From NCBI GenBank assembly GCA_965202955.1, contig OZ241871.1:124001-188000 (forward strand): a stretch of DNA of 64,000 bases, given 5' to 3'. Below, piece after piece: positions 34,767-44,453 of the stretch (position 1 is its first letter; each line of letters begins with the position of its first letter). The notes beneath the pieces are model-generated. The model was not told where the DNA came from. It saw only the letters and a list, made by a program, of their open reading frames with translations, and ran no database searches. This stretch comes from Bin5 sp034422415. GTDB taxonomy: Bacteria; Chloroflexota; Anaerolineae; Caldilineales; Caldilineaceae. A program made the translations under genes and the position numbers.

Positions 34767-35873
34767 ATGATCGACTGGACGCAGGCCATTCAGAACTATC
34801 TCAGCGACGCCCCTTCCAGCCGCTTCCGCAATCAGGATGTGACGATTGTGGACCACTGGCAGGGGCGCGACAACCTTCTCTGGCGCGTCCGCACTGGCGG
34901 CGGCCACGACGCTGTCGTCAAAATGTTCACCGATGCCGGCCAGGCCCGCAGTCGCCGCCAGTTTAGCGGGCACGAACAGTTCGCCGCCGCCGGCCTGGCG
35001 CCGCAACCCCTCTGGTACGATCGCTATCCCCACGGGCTGCCGCGCCAACTCCTGGTCTACCGCTGGGCCGCGGGCGACCCCATTCAGTTGACCGATCCCC
35101 ATCACACGGCCGCGCTCGCCGAAACGGTTGCCCGCATCCACCGCGCCGATCCGGGCGCAGTACAGCGCTTCAGTCCGCACCCGTTCAATCTGCTCACCTT
35201 CTGGCAGATCTGGCAGGCGGGTGAGGCTCCCTTGCGCGCCTGGATCGAGCAGTGCCCTACGCCGCTCCTGGGCGAAATCCTCGCCATGCTGTGGTCGGCC
35301 GCGCACCGGACGTTGGACGGCACCCTGCAGCAGCTGGGCGAAACGCCGCCCGCCCCGGTCCACGGCGAGCTGGCCGCACAGAACGCCCTCTTCCACGCCG
35401 GCCGCGTCCTGCTCGTCGACTGGGAATTCTTCGGTCTTGGCGACTCGGCCCAGGAGGTCGCGCGCTTCCTCTTCTACCAAGGAAACGACTGGGCAAATCA
35501 AAGCCGCGAAAGCTGGTGGGATCGCTACGGCCCTTGCCCGGCAGACCCGAGCCTGCCGGATCGAACAGAGCTCTACCTGCGGCTCTTCAACTTTCAGGCG
35601 GTGACTTTTCTGCTCGATGGTGTCCGACAAAGGGAGATGCCGGCCCCCGCGACGGATTACCGCGCGGCGGAAGACCTGGCGTCGGACAGCCCGGCATCAC
35701 CCTACTGCGACCTTCTCGTCAGCGCACTGACAGCCGCCGTTCGCAGCTCGCTGGACGTCTGGGAGCTGCCGCCGCTGAGCGAGGCAGACGATACCCTGCT
35801 CGCAACCGAGATAGAGCAAATTATGAACGTTCAAATCACACAGTCGCACATGACTGCACCGGCGGCCGGCTGA
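34767..35873 (+). CDS. APH/choline-kinase-like phosphotransferase family protein
   Basis: 368 residues from ATG 34767, 14 bases after trpG; the 109-codon upstream extension overlaps trpG in another frame and is rejected. The fold is that of aminoglycoside/choline-type kinases: DNLLWRVRTGGGHDAVVKMFTD carries the likely ATP Lys, and the catalytic and metal loops appear as VHGELAAQN and LVDWEFFG. The usual HGD is HGE here, so catalytic competence is uncertain. The operon position between trpG and trpD is odd; no role in Trp synthesis is known for the family. Function unknown. Confidence 0.78.
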   Translation: MIDWTQAIQNYLSDAPSSRFRNQDVTIVDHWQGRDNLLWRVRTGGGHDAVVKMFTDAGQARSRRQFSGHEQFAAAGLAPQPLWYDRYPHGLPRQLLVYRWAAGDPIQLTDPHHTAALAETVARIHRADPGAVQRFSPHPFNLLTFWQIWQAGEAPLRAWIEQCPTPLLGEILAMLWSAAHRTLDGTLQQLGETPPAPVHGELAAQNALFHAGRVLLVDWEFFGLGDSAQEVARFLFYQGNDWANQSRESWWDRYGPCPADPSLPDRTELYLRLFNFQAVTFLLDGVRQREMPAPATDYRAAEDLASDSPASPYCDLLVSALTAAVRSSLDVWELPPLSEADDTLLATEIEQIMNVQITQSHMTAPAAG

Positions 35874-35931
35874 GCGCTTCCGGGCTGCACGGGAACCGCA
35901 CGATCCCTTTGTGCCAAGAGGAGGAATACCG

Positions 35932-36981
35932 ATGGCATCACCGATTCATGAAGCGCTGGAGACAGTCTTCGCCGGACAAGACCTCAGCGCCGACGCAGCC
36001 GACGCAGCCATGACACAGATCATGGGCGGCGAGGCCACCGACGCCCAGATCGGCGCCTTTCTGGCCGCCCTGCGCCAGAAGGGAGAAAGCGTCGCCGAGA
36101 TCACCGGCTGCGCCCGCGCCATGAAACGCGTCGCCGTCCAGGTACGCCCCGCCCTCGACGGACAGCGGCTGCTCGATACCTGCGGCACCGGCGGCGACCA
36201 GACCGGGACCTTCAACATCAGCACCACCGTCGCCTTTGTTGTCGCCGGCGCCGGCGAAAAGGTCGCCAAACACGGCAACCGCTCCGCCAGCAGCCAGTGC
36301 GGCAGCGCCGATGTCCTCGAAGAGCTGGGCGTCGAGCTCGGCCTCGGCCCTGAACAGGTTGCAGCCTGCATCGAGGAGGTCGGCATCGGCTTTCTCTTCG
36401 CGCCTCTCTACCACCCGGCCATGAAGTACGCCATCGGCCCGCGCCGCGAGCTGGCCACCCGCACCGTCTTCAACATACTCGGCCCACTCACAAATCCCGC
36501 CAACGCCACCCACCAGGTCATCGGCGTGCCCAGCCCCAATCTGACGATGCCGATGGCCCGGGTACTCGGCCAGATGGGTTGCACCGCCGCCTTCGTGGTC
36601 CATGGCACGATCGACGACGGACGCGCAGTCGACGAGCTCACCACGAGCGGCGTAAACCGCTTCAGCCAGCTGCTCAACGGCGCCGTCCACGAAGGCGAAA
36701 TCTCAGCGGCCGACCTCGGTCTGCCCGCCGCACCACTGGACGAACTCAAAGGCGGAGACGCAGCCGTGAACGCGGCCATCACCCGCGGCATACTGAGCGG
36801 CGAACTGCGCGGCCCCAAGCGGGATGTGGTACTATTGAACGCGGCCGCCGCCCTTGCAACCGTCAGCGGCAACTGGCAGGCCGGCCTTCACGCCGCCGCG
36901 CAGTCGATCGACAGCGGCGCCGCCAACGACCTGCTCGACAGATTCATCCAAAAGACCCGCAGTTTGGGCGGCGGACAGTGA
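35932..36981 (+). CDS. trpD: Anthranilate phosphoribosyltransferase
   Basis: 349 residues from ATG 35932 with AGAGGAGGA at 35918-35926; a GTG 21 bases upstream is less well placed. DTCGTGGDQTGTFNISTT is the PRPP-binding glycine loop, and KHGNRSASSQCGSADVLEELG the anthranilate/PRPP site. Converts anthranilate and PRPP to phosphoribosylanthranilate. Stop codon is four bases before the trpC start. Confidence 0.96.
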   Translation: MASPIHEALETVFAGQDLSADAADAAMTQIMGGEATDAQIGAFLAALRQKGESVAEITGCARAMKRVAVQVRPALDGQRLLDTCGTGGDQTGTFNISTTVAFVVAGAGEKVAKHGNRSASSQCGSADVLEELGVELGLGPEQVAACIEEVGIGFLFAPLYHPAMKYAIGPRRELATRTVFNILGPLTNPANATHQVIGVPSPNLTMPMARVLGQMGCTAAFVVHGTIDDGRAVDELTTSGVNRFSQLLNGAVHEGEISAADLGLPAAPLDELKGGDAAVNAAITRGILSGELRGPKRDVVLLNAAAALATVSGNWQAGLHAAAQSIDSGAANDLLDRFIQKTRSLGGGQ

Positions 36982-36985
36982 CCCA

Positions 36986-37834
36986 ATGGCCAGGTTCTCG
37001 CAGCTGGAGATAAGCAAACACAAGGGACAGGTCCTCGACAAGATCATGTCCTGGAAGCGGCAGGAGGTGCAGCAGTTGATGGAAGAAGCGCCTCTAGAGC
37101 AGCTCAAAGCGCTCGCCGCCGTCGCCGAACCACCGCTCGACTTCGGCGCCGCGCTTACTGCCGAAGCCGGCGCCAGTCTCATCGCAGAGGTCAAACGCGC
37201 CAGCCCCTCCCAGGGGCTCATCGCCCAGGACTGGTCGCCGACCGCTATCGCCGAGACCTTCGCACGCAACGGCGCCGCCGCCATCTCCTGCCTGACCGAC
37301 GCCCGCTTCTTCCAGGGGAAGCTCGCCTACCTGACCGAAATCAAAGAGCACCTGCTCGCTGGAGAAATTCGCACGCCCGTCCTGCGCAAAGAGTTCATAT
37401 ATCACCCCTACCAGGTTTACGAAGCGCGCGCCGCCGGCGCAGACGCGCTGCTGCTGATCGTATCCGTTCTGGGGAAACAGCAGCTGCAGGAGTTGCTCAA
37501 TCTGACCAACCGGCTCGGCATGGCCGCGCTGGTCGAAGTCCACGACGAAGCGGAGGTCGAACGCGCGCTCGAAGTCGACGCGCAGATAATCGGCGTCAAC
37601 AACCGCGATCTGAAGACATTCGCCGTCGACATCGAGACAACCGCCCGGCTGCGTGAACACGTGCCCGCCGACAAGATCCTGGTCGGCGAGAGCGGCATCC
37701 GCAATCCGGAAGACGTCAAACGCATGGCCGAAATGGGCTGCGACGCCATTCTCGTCGGCGAGAGCTTCTGTAAGCTGCCTCAGGCCGAGCGGGGCGGACA
37801 GGTGCGCGAGTTTGTCTGCGCTGGTAGACGCTGA
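36986..37834 (+). CDS. trpC: Indole-3-glycerol-phosphate synthase
   Basis: 282 residues from ATG 36986; ATG 37046 would give a more usual length of about 262. TIM-barrel signatures LIAEVKRASPSQG, AISCLTDARFFQG, LRKEFIYHPYQVYEARAAGADALLLI, GVNNRDLKTF and VGESGIRNPEDV are all present, with the catalytic Lys and Glu positions intact. Fourth step of Trp synthesis, acting after TrpF. Confidence 0.95.
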   Translation: MARFSQLEISKHKGQVLDKIMSWKRQEVQQLMEEAPLEQLKALAAVAEPPLDFGAALTAEAGASLIAEVKRASPSQGLIAQDWSPTAIAETFARNGAAAISCLTDARFFQGKLAYLTEIKEHLLAGEIRTPVLRKEFIYHPYQVYEARAAGADALLLIVSVLGKQQLQELLNLTNRLGMAALVEVHDEAEVERALEVDAQIIGVNNRDLKTFAVDIETTARLREHVPADKILVGESGIRNPEDVKRMAEMGCDAILVGESFCKLPQAERGGQVREFVCAGRR

Positions 37835-37882
37835 AACAGGGATATCGAAGAACGATCGGCCCATGCCCGGATTGCGTCCCTT

Positions 37883-38614
37883 ATGACCGGTACAGTCCTC
37901 AACATCATCACCGTTCTGATCGGCGGCACGATCGGTACGCTGCTCGGCAACCGCATGTCGGCCCGGGTGCAGGAAACGGTCATGCACGGACTGGGCCTGA
38001 TGGTGCTCGTGATCGGCGTCGTGATGGCGAGCGGGACGGCCAACCTCCTCGTCCCGCTGTTCAGTATCGTTGTCGGCGGCGTCCTCGGCGAGTTGATGCG
38101 GATTTCCGACGGGCTCGACTGGCTGGGCGACCAGGCCGAGGCCCGCTGGGGCACACGACTGGGGCAGGGCAGAGTGGCCGGCTGGAGCATAACCCGGGCT
38201 TTCGTCACCTCCAGCCTGATCTTTTGCGTCGGCCCAATGACGATCCTGGGCAGCATCCAGGACGGGCTGCTGGGCGACTACGACCTTCTCGCGGTCAAGA
38301 GCGCTCTGGACGGATTCGCAGCCATCCCTTTCGCCGCCAGCCTGGGACCGGGCGTTCTCCTCAGCGCCGGCACCGTTGCCGTCGTACAGGGCGGCTTGTC
38401 CGCCGCGGCAATGGCAATCGGTGGCGGGCTCGGAGACGTGTCCCGCCAGACCCCTTGGGTTGTCGAGCTGACCGCCACCGGCGGCGTTGTCATCCTCGGC
38501 ATCGGACTGTCATTGCTCGAAGTGAAGCGGATCAGGGTCGCCAACCTGCTGCCCAGCATCGCGATCGCACCGCTGATCGTGTGGGGCCAGGCCATGACCG
38601 GGGCAGGAGTCTGA
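37883..38614 (+). CDS. DUF554 family membrane protein
   Basis: 243 residues from ATG 37883. Six or seven hydrophobic segments, beginning GTVLNIITVLIGGTIGTLLGNRM, with CVGPMTILGSIQDGL and a Gly/Ala-rich C-terminal half, match DUF554 (YdfK/YqgA-like) proteins. Function in the family is unknown, possibly transport. It sits between trpC and trpF, so it is probably cotranscribed; a transport role for an aromatic metabolite would be speculation. Confidence 0.85.
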   Translation: MTGTVLNIITVLIGGTIGTLLGNRMSARVQETVMHGLGLMVLVIGVVMASGTANLLVPLFSIVVGGVLGELMRISDGLDWLGDQAEARWGTRLGQGRVAGWSITRAFVTSSLIFCVGPMTILGSIQDGLLGDYDLLAVKSALDGFAAIPFAASLGPGVLLSAGTVAVVQGGLSAAAMAIGGGLGDVSRQTPWVVELTATGGVVILGIGLSLLEVKRIRVANLLPSIAIAPLIVWGQAMTGAGV

Positions 38615-38671
38615 AAGCCCGCTGTGTGCGTCGGGCTGCGAAGAAAATCACTCTGGTAGACGGGTAAAACA

Positions 38672-39391
38672 ATGACGCGAGTAAAGATCTGCGGCATTAC
38701 CAATTTGGATGACGCCCTCTGCGCCGCCCGCGCTGGCGCCGACTTCCTGGGCTTCATCTTCTTCCGCAAGTCCCCCCGCTACATCGCGCCCGAACAGGCC
38801 GCCGAGATCACCGCCGTACTGGCCGGCGATGCCGCCGCCAACACCCGGCACACGACGCCCAACAGCGCACCGCCCCACAACGCACCGCGCTGTATCGGCG
38901 TCTTCGTCAACGAAACGCCTGACGTGATCGCAGAAACCTTGCAGCGCGCCAATATTGACTTCGCCCAGCTGCACGGCGACGAGCCGCCCGCAGTCGTCGA
39001 GTCACTCCAGGGACGCGGCTTCAAGGCCCTGCGGCCGACCAGCGCAGCCGAAGCCAGCCTCGATGCCGAGTGGTACGCCGATCTCGGCCCCGCCGACGGC
39101 CCCCAGGTCCTCATCGACGCCTACGACCCCAACGAGTACGGCGGCACCGGCAAACGCGCCGACTGGCAGGCCGCCGCCGAACTGGCTCGCACCTGCCCGC
39201 GCCTTGTCCTCGCCGGCGGCCTGACTCCGCAGAATGTCGCCGCCGCCGTCAAAACCGTACAGCCCTGGGCCGTGGACGTCAGCAGCGGCGTCGAAATCGG
39301 ACCCGGTCGCAAAGACGCCGCCGCAGTCCGGGCATTCATTGCCGCAGCCAAAACGCAGAGTCCACAGGCTGACGGCGGCAGAGACCAGTGA
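38672..39391 (+). CDS. trpF: Phosphoribosylanthranilate isomerase
   Basis: 239 residues from ATG 38672. The N terminus VKICGITNLDDALCAARAGADFLGFIFF contains the catalytic Cys, and RPTSAAEA, DAYDPNEYGGTGKRADW and LAGGLTPQNVAAAV continue the TIM barrel with the catalytic Asp. There is an extra segment of about 20 residues (residues 55-70 region, rich in Asn, His and Pro) not usual in the family, probably a surface loop. Starts 57 bases after DUF554. Confidence 0.95.
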   Translation: MTRVKICGITNLDDALCAARAGADFLGFIFFRKSPRYIAPEQAAEITAVLAGDAAANTRHTTPNSAPPHNAPRCIGVFVNETPDVIAETLQRANIDFAQLHGDEPPAVVESLQGRGFKALRPTSAAEASLDAEWYADLGPADGPQVLIDAYDPNEYGGTGKRADWQAAAELARTCPRLVLAGGLTPQNVAAAVKTVQPWAVDVSSGVEIGPGRKDAAAVRAFIAAAKTQSPQADGGRDQ

Positions 39392-39402
39392 GGGGCTGAA
39401 AT

Positions 39403-40653
39403 ATGGAAATCCTGGGAGGCCCCCTCTTCGCAGTCGCCGGCGCCGGCGAGTCCCACGGCCCCGGCGTAACCACCATCGTTTTCGGCTGTCCGGCCGGACT
39501 GCGCCTGCGCCGAGCAGACGTGCAATCCTATCTCGACCGCCGCCGTCCCGGCAGCAACCGCCACGGCACCCCGCGCCAGGAAGCCGACAGGGTGGCCCTG
39601 CTCTCCGGCCTCTACACCGAAGGAGAAATTGATCGTCTTCTTGCAGGGCCGGCTGTCGCAGTAGGCGGCGAGTCCGGCTCCGGCACCGAGAGCTACGAGG
39701 AAGGATTCACAACCGGCGAGCCGATCGCGGCGCTCGTGCTCTCCACGTCGCAGCGTTCACGCCACTACGACCAGTTTGCCGGCCCGCGCGGCGAGGTGCG
39801 CCCCGGCCACACCGACCTAGTGAAGTATCACAAGTCGCAGGGCTTCGTCGACATTCGCGGCGGCGGCCGTTCCAGCTACCGCTCCACGATCTCGGACGTA
39901 ATCGGCGGGTCCATCGCCCGCATCTTTCTGGGAGAACGCTTCGGCACCCATATCATCTCTTCGATCTCGCAGGTCGGCCCGCTGCGGACCGATCTGAGTC
40001 TGGCGCAGCATTTCCAGAACGTGGCCGAGCAGCAACAATTGCAAACAATCGATGCAGATGCGATCGCCGCGGTCGAAGCCAGGCTGGGCGAAGCCGAGAT
40101 TCGCTCGCTCGATCCAGAGTTCGCCCAGGAGGCCGGGCAGCTGATCAGACGCACCCGCATCGAGGGCGATTCGCTCGGCGCCGCCGTCGAAGTTGTCGCC
40201 GTCAATCCGCCGTCCCTGGCCGGCGAGCCGCTCTATCAAAGCCTCAAACTGCGTCTGATGGGCGCCCTTGGCGGGCTGAACGCAGTCCAGTCCTGCGAGG
40301 TGGGCGACGGCGTGCGTGTCATCCCCCGCAAGGGCAGCGAGAACAACGACCCGATTCGCCGCAGCGGCTACCAGTCCAACAGCCACGGCGGGCTGATCGG
40401 CGGCATGACCACCGGCTCCCCCCTGGTTTGCCGCGTCGGATTCAAGCCCACCTCGACAATCCAGAAAGCCCAGCAGTCGGTCCGCAAAAACCTCGAGGAG
40501 ATCGACTTTGCCCTGGAAAAGGGCCGCCACGACCCCTGCGTGGGCGTGCGCGCCGGCGTGACGCTCGAATCCCGGCTGGCCATTGAGCTGATGAACGCCG
40601 TACTCATGCACCAGGCCGGACGCGTCGACGCCTCCCAGTTTACGCTCTTCTGA
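39403..40653 (+). CDS. aroC: Chorismate synthase
   Basis: 416 residues from ATG 39403, 11 bases after trpF. GESHGPGVTTIVFGCPAGL, HTDLVKYHKSQGFVDIRGGGRSSYRSTISDVIGG and NSHGGLIGGMTTGSPL mark the FMN and EPSP sites. It removes the phosphate of EPSP to make chorismate, the branch-point compound used by both operons. The full typical length is present. Confidence 0.97.
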   Translation: MEILGGPLFAVAGAGESHGPGVTTIVFGCPAGLRLRRADVQSYLDRRRPGSNRHGTPRQEADRVALLSGLYTEGEIDRLLAGPAVAVGGESGSGTESYEEGFTTGEPIAALVLSTSQRSRHYDQFAGPRGEVRPGHTDLVKYHKSQGFVDIRGGGRSSYRSTISDVIGGSIARIFLGERFGTHIISSISQVGPLRTDLSLAQHFQNVAEQQQLQTIDADAIAAVEARLGEAEIRSLDPEFAQEAGQLIRRTRIEGDSLGAAVEVVAVNPPSLAGEPLYQSLKLRLMGALGGLNAVQSCEVGDGVRVIPRKGSENNDPIRRSGYQSNSHGGLIGGMTTGSPLVCRVGFKPTSTIQKAQQSVRKNLEEIDFALEKGRHDPCVGVRAGVTLESRLAIELMNAVLMHQAGRVDASQFTLF

Positions 40654-40694
40654 ACCGGAGCCAGGAAAAAGATCTTGCAGTCGCACACACTTCC

Positions 40695-42320
40695 ATGACG
40701 ATGCAAACACACGACATCCCCATAGCCGGCGACGCCAACCTGACGATCACCGGCTTCATGGGAACGGGCAAGACAACCGTCGGCCGCATCCTCGCCGAGC
40801 GCCTGGGGCGCCGGCTCGTCGATATGGATGAATGCATCGAGGCCGAGCTGGGCAAGACCATCGCCGAGGTCTTCGTCGACGACGGCGAAGAGGTCTTCCG
40901 CCTGGCCGAGGCCCGCCTCTGCCAGCAGCTGGCGAGCAGGTCCGGTCTCGTGATCGCGACCGGCGGCGGTGCCCTGGTAAACGACGAGAACCGGCAAACC
41001 CTTGCCGAAAGCGGTCCGGTCATCTGCCTGACCGCAGGCATCGACACCGTGCTGGAGAGGGTCGAGGCCTTCGAGGACCGCCCCCTTCTGTCGGGCGACC
41101 GCGACGAAAAGAGACGCAACATCGAGAGGCTTCTGCTCAGCCGGCGCGAGGCCTACGCGCGCATTCCCCTGCATGTGCCGACTGACGGCATTGAAGCCGC
41201 CGCCGTTGCCGAACGCGTCGTCGACACGCTGGCCGGCAACAACGAAATCGACGGCATGACGCGCATCACCGTCCCGACGCCCGACGGTCACTATCACATC
41301 TGCCTGGGCGAGGGAGTCCTGGCGCAATCGGGCCGCCTTCTCGCCAATCGAAACCTGGCAAAAGGCCAGGCCGCGATCGTTACAAACGCCGATATCGCCG
41401 GCCACTACGCCGAGACGCTGAGCGATAGCCTCAAACAGGAGAGCTACGCACCCGTCCTCTGTGTCGTTCCCGAAGGCGAAGCGCACAAGACGCTGGCAAC
41501 CGTCCAGGGCCTCTACGATCAGTTCGTCGCCGCCGGGCTCGACCGCCGCAGCCCCATCATCGGGCTCGGCGGTGGCGTCATCGGCGACATGGCCGGTTTC
41601 GCCGCCGCTACCTACCTGCGCGGCGCGCCCTTTGTGCAGGTCCCCACCTCCTTGCTGTCGATGGTCGACGCCTCGGTCGGCGGCAAGACAGGCGTCGACC
41701 TGCCCCAGGGCAAAAACCTTGTCGGCGCCTTCAAACAGCCCGCCGTTGTTATCATCGACCCCGACGTCCTGACCGAACTGCCCGCGGCCGAGTTCCGCGC
41801 CGGACTCGCCGAAACCGCGAAACACGGCATCCTCGGAGCGCCCGAACTCTTCCGCCAGCTGGAAGAAGAAGGCCCCACCAACCTGACCCATATGATCGCC
41901 GACGCCGTCCGCGTGAAGGTCGACGTCGTAATCGAAGACCCGTTTGAGCGCGGCCGGCGCGCAACCCTCAACCTGGGCCACACCTTCGGCCACGCCATCG
42001 AACAGGTCAGCGGCTATCGCCTGCGCCACGGCGAGGCCGTCGCCGTCGGAACCGTCGCCGCCGCCCGCATGGCAGTCGCCCTGGACCGGTGCGACCAGTC
42101 GACCGCCGACCGCATCGAAAACTGTCTTGAAAGGCTGGGCCTGCCCACGTCGGCGAGCGGCCTCGATCTGGACGAGGTCTACGCGATGATGTTCCAGGAC
42201 AAAAAGCGCCAGGGTAAAATGCTGCGTCTGATCATCCCCCAGGATATCGGAGATGTCGTGATTATCGACGACCCGGGCGCGGACTTTGTACGCGACGCGC
42301 TGGCGTCCGTGCTGACATAA
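40695..42320 (+). CDS. aroKB: Fused shikimate kinase / 3-dehydroquinate synthase
   Basis: 541 residues. Residues about 15-185 are shikimate kinase: Walker A GFMGTGKTTVGR, LVDMDECIE and the ATGGGAL Gly loop. Residues about 195-541 are 3-dehydroquinate synthase: IGLGGGVIGDMAGFAAATYLRG, PTSLLSMVDASVGGKTGVDLPQGKNLVGAF, and the zinc ligands in HTFGHAIE and HGEAVA. Both active sites look complete. The two steps (2 and 5 of the pathway) are not consecutive, so the fusion serves coexpression rather than channelling. Fusion in this order occurs in several bacterial groups. Confidence 0.95.
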   Translation: MTMQTHDIPIAGDANLTITGFMGTGKTTVGRILAERLGRRLVDMDECIEAELGKTIAEVFVDDGEEVFRLAEARLCQQLASRSGLVIATGGGALVNDENRQTLAESGPVICLTAGIDTVLERVEAFEDRPLLSGDRDEKRRNIERLLLSRREAYARIPLHVPTDGIEAAAVAERVVDTLAGNNEIDGMTRITVPTPDGHYHICLGEGVLAQSGRLLANRNLAKGQAAIVTNADIAGHYAETLSDSLKQESYAPVLCVVPEGEAHKTLATVQGLYDQFVAAGLDRRSPIIGLGGGVIGDMAGFAAATYLRGAPFVQVPTSLLSMVDASVGGKTGVDLPQGKNLVGAFKQPAVVIIDPDVLTELPAAEFRAGLAETAKHGILGAPELFRQLEEEGPTNLTHMIADAVRVKVDVVIEDPFERGRRATLNLGHTFGHAIEQVSGYRLRHGEAVAVGTVAAARMAVALDRCDQSTADRIENCLERLGLPTSASGLDLDEVYAMMFQDKKRQGKMLRLIIPQDIGDVVIIDDPGADFVRDALASVLT

Positions 42321-42403
42321 CAGCTGAGTTGATTGAACCGCCGCAGCTCGCAAGCCGCCGCTGCGGCCGAACTGATTTGCCACAGCCAACACGAGAGCGA
42401 CCC

Positions 42404-42850
42404 ATGGCGAAGATCCTGGTGCTGCACGGTCCCAATCTGAATCTGCTCGGAACGCGCGAACGGTCGATCTACGGGCACGTCACGCTCGATACGATCAACC
42501 GCGAGCTGGTCGACGAGGCCGGTCCCGAAAACGAAATCCGCACCGTCCAGAGCAACCACGAAGGCGTGCTGATCGATGAAATACACGGCGCCCGCACATG
42601 GGCGGACGGCCTTCTTTTCAATCCCGGAGCCTTCACCCATTACGCCTATACCCTCCGGGATGCCATATCCGGGGTCGCCCTGCCCGCCGTCGAAGTCCAC
42701 CTGAGCAACGTCCACAGCCGCGAAGAGTTTCGCCACCGCTCGGTCATCGCGCCGGTCTGTGTCGGCCAAATTAGCGGCTTTGGCTGGCGCAGCTACCTGC
42801 TGGGACTGCAGGGGCTGCTGGCACATCTGAACGAGAAACATGTCGATTGA
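42404..42850 (+). CDS. aroQ: Type II 3-dehydroquinate dehydratase
   Basis: 148 residues from ATG 42404; an in-frame extension to 42329 lacks a ribosome site. GPNLNLLGTRERSIYG carries the catalytic Arg and the Tyr of the mobile lid; NPGAFTHYAYTLRDAI and EVHLSNVHSREEFRHRSVIAP give the remaining catalytic Asn, His and Arg. It converts 3-dehydroquinate to 3-dehydroshikimate as a dodecamer. Third step of the pathway. Confidence 0.96.
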   Translation: MAKILVLHGPNLNLLGTRERSIYGHVTLDTINRELVDEAGPENEIRTVQSNHEGVLIDEIHGARTWADGLLFNPGAFTHYAYTLRDAISGVALPAVEVHLSNVHSREEFRHRSVIAPVCVGQISGFGWRSYLLGLQGLLAHLNEKHVD

Positions 42851-42958
42851 GTGCAGCCTCGATTCTTGACCGCGCTGCACTGAACCGGCCCGCATGAATA
42901 CCGAAGCAAAAACGCCCAGCGCGCGCACCGAGAGCGCGCTAAATCGCCTACGCTACTG
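42851..42958 (+). other. Intergenic region with two hairpins
   Basis: GTGCAGC at 42851-42857 can pair with GCTGCAC at 42874-42880, and AGCGCGC at 42918-42924 with GCGCGCT at 42934-42940. Neither has a U-tract. They may lower transcription past aroQ or belong to the leader of the next gene. Confidence 0.4.
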
Positions 42959-44308
42959 ATGTCCAGTTTCCGTTGGCGTCTCTTCTGGACGCTCGCCATA
43001 CTGAACGTGTTGGCCGTCTCGGCCGTACTGATAATCTCCTCGCGCTGGCCCGACGGCTGGTCGACCGCGCCGCCGCCCGCCCCGACCGACCTGGATCCAG
43101 CCGTCGAAATCGTGCCCACAGCCGCCGCGACGGCAACGCTTACCGCCTTATCGTCCGCCGGCACGCCCGAAGCCTCGCAGCCCGCAAGCACACCGGCCGC
43201 GACGACAATCGAACTGTGGCACAGTTGGACCGGCAGCGAGGCCGATGTCCTGACCCAAATCCTGACCCGCTTCCTCCAGGAACGCCCCGACCTCCGCGTG
43301 CAGTCCCACTTCGTCGCCTACGGCGATCTAGCCCAGGCCTACACCGAGGCAGCCAGGGCCGGCGGCGGGCCCGATCTGCTCATGGCGCCCGGCTTTTGGC
43401 TGCGCCAGCTCGCAGCGGAAGACCTCCTGCTGCCGCTGGACACCCGGGTCCCCGCCCAGGAACGGGCCCAATTTGTCCCCGCGGCGGTCGAGAATCTCTC
43501 CTGGCGCGGCCAGCTCTACGGCCTGCCCACACACTACGAGCTGGTAGCCCTCTACTACAACAGAAGCCTGCTGGCCGATGAGGCCTTGCCGGCCGCCACC
43601 AATGACATCATCGACCTGGCGCAGGCCTCGCCCTCCCAGGGAATCGGCATCTACACCAACTTCTACCACCTCTTCTGGGCCATCCCGGCCTACGGCGGCG
43701 CCCTCTTTGACGAAGATGGCCGCGTCATCCTCGACCAATCAACGGCGACCGCCGAATTCCTCGACTGGCTCTCGCGCGCCCAGGAGACGCCCGGCATCTT
43801 CACGGCCCTCGACTATGGCATGCTGATGGACCGCTTCAAGAAGGAGGAATTCGCTCTCTTCATCGACGGACCCTGGAGTATCCACGAGCTGCGCGAGCGG
43901 TTTGGCGCAGATCTCGACGTTGCACCGCTCCCTGACGGCCCGGCCGGTCCTGCCCGTCCCTGGTTGGGCGCCGACGGTGTCTTCCTCAATGCGTCTGTCC
44001 CCGCCGAGAGGCAGGAGCAAGCCCTGGCGCTGGCGCGACACATAACCAGCGCAGAGAGCGCTTCGCGGCTGGCGCAGATCGCCGGCCGTCTGCCCGCGCA
44101 CAAAGACGCCGACCTCGGCGGCGACAAGCTGCTGACCGGCTTTTCCTTTCAGGCCGCCACCGCCCTGCCCCTGCCCCACCTCGCCGAAATGGACGAGGTC
44201 TGGGGCTATGCCGAAGAAATGATCGCCCAGACGCTCGACGGTGCCGCCGCGCCCGAGGAGGCCGTTCTGCAGGCCGCGACCCTCATCAATGAGGCGAACG
44301 GAAAGTAG
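42959..44308 (+). CDS. ABC-type extracellular solute-binding protein family 1, membrane-anchored
   Basis: 449 residues from ATG 42959. A single N-terminal hydrophobic segment (FWTLAILNVLAVSAVLIIS) is followed by a Pro/Ala/Thr-rich linker of about 55 residues instead of a lipobox, then a family-1 binding domain (ELWHSWTGSEADVLTQILTRF, LYGLPTHYELVALYYNRSLL, PWSIHELRERF). It is thus a membrane-tethered receptor. No transporter genes are adjacent. It ends 146 bases before the M23 peptidase gene. The ligand is unknown. Confidence 0.82.
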   Translation: MSSFRWRLFWTLAILNVLAVSAVLIISSRWPDGWSTAPPPAPTDLDPAVEIVPTAAATATLTALSSAGTPEASQPASTPAATTIELWHSWTGSEADVLTQILTRFLQERPDLRVQSHFVAYGDLAQAYTEAARAGGGPDLLMAPGFWLRQLAAEDLLLPLDTRVPAQERAQFVPAAVENLSWRGQLYGLPTHYELVALYYNRSLLADEALPAATNDIIDLAQASPSQGIGIYTNFYHLFWAIPAYGGALFDEDGRVILDQSTATAEFLDWLSRAQETPGIFTALDYGMLMDRFKKEEFALFIDGPWSIHELRERFGADLDVAPLPDGPAGPARPWLGADGVFLNASVPAERQEQALALARHITSAESASRLAQIAGRLPAHKDADLGGDKLLTGFSFQAATALPLPHLAEMDEVWGYAEEMIAQTLDGAAAPEEAVLQAATLINEANGK

Positions 44309-44453
44309 GCCGTTGGTCTCGGATCCTGCCGGTGACGGCCCGCCTGCTTGCAGTTGCCTTCCGCGTCGGACGAATCGGAAATGGAAGCCAAGTGAGAGAC
44401 CTTTGCGCCGCAACGCCGCGCAGTAACACCATGACGACAGGATAGCGCCGACC

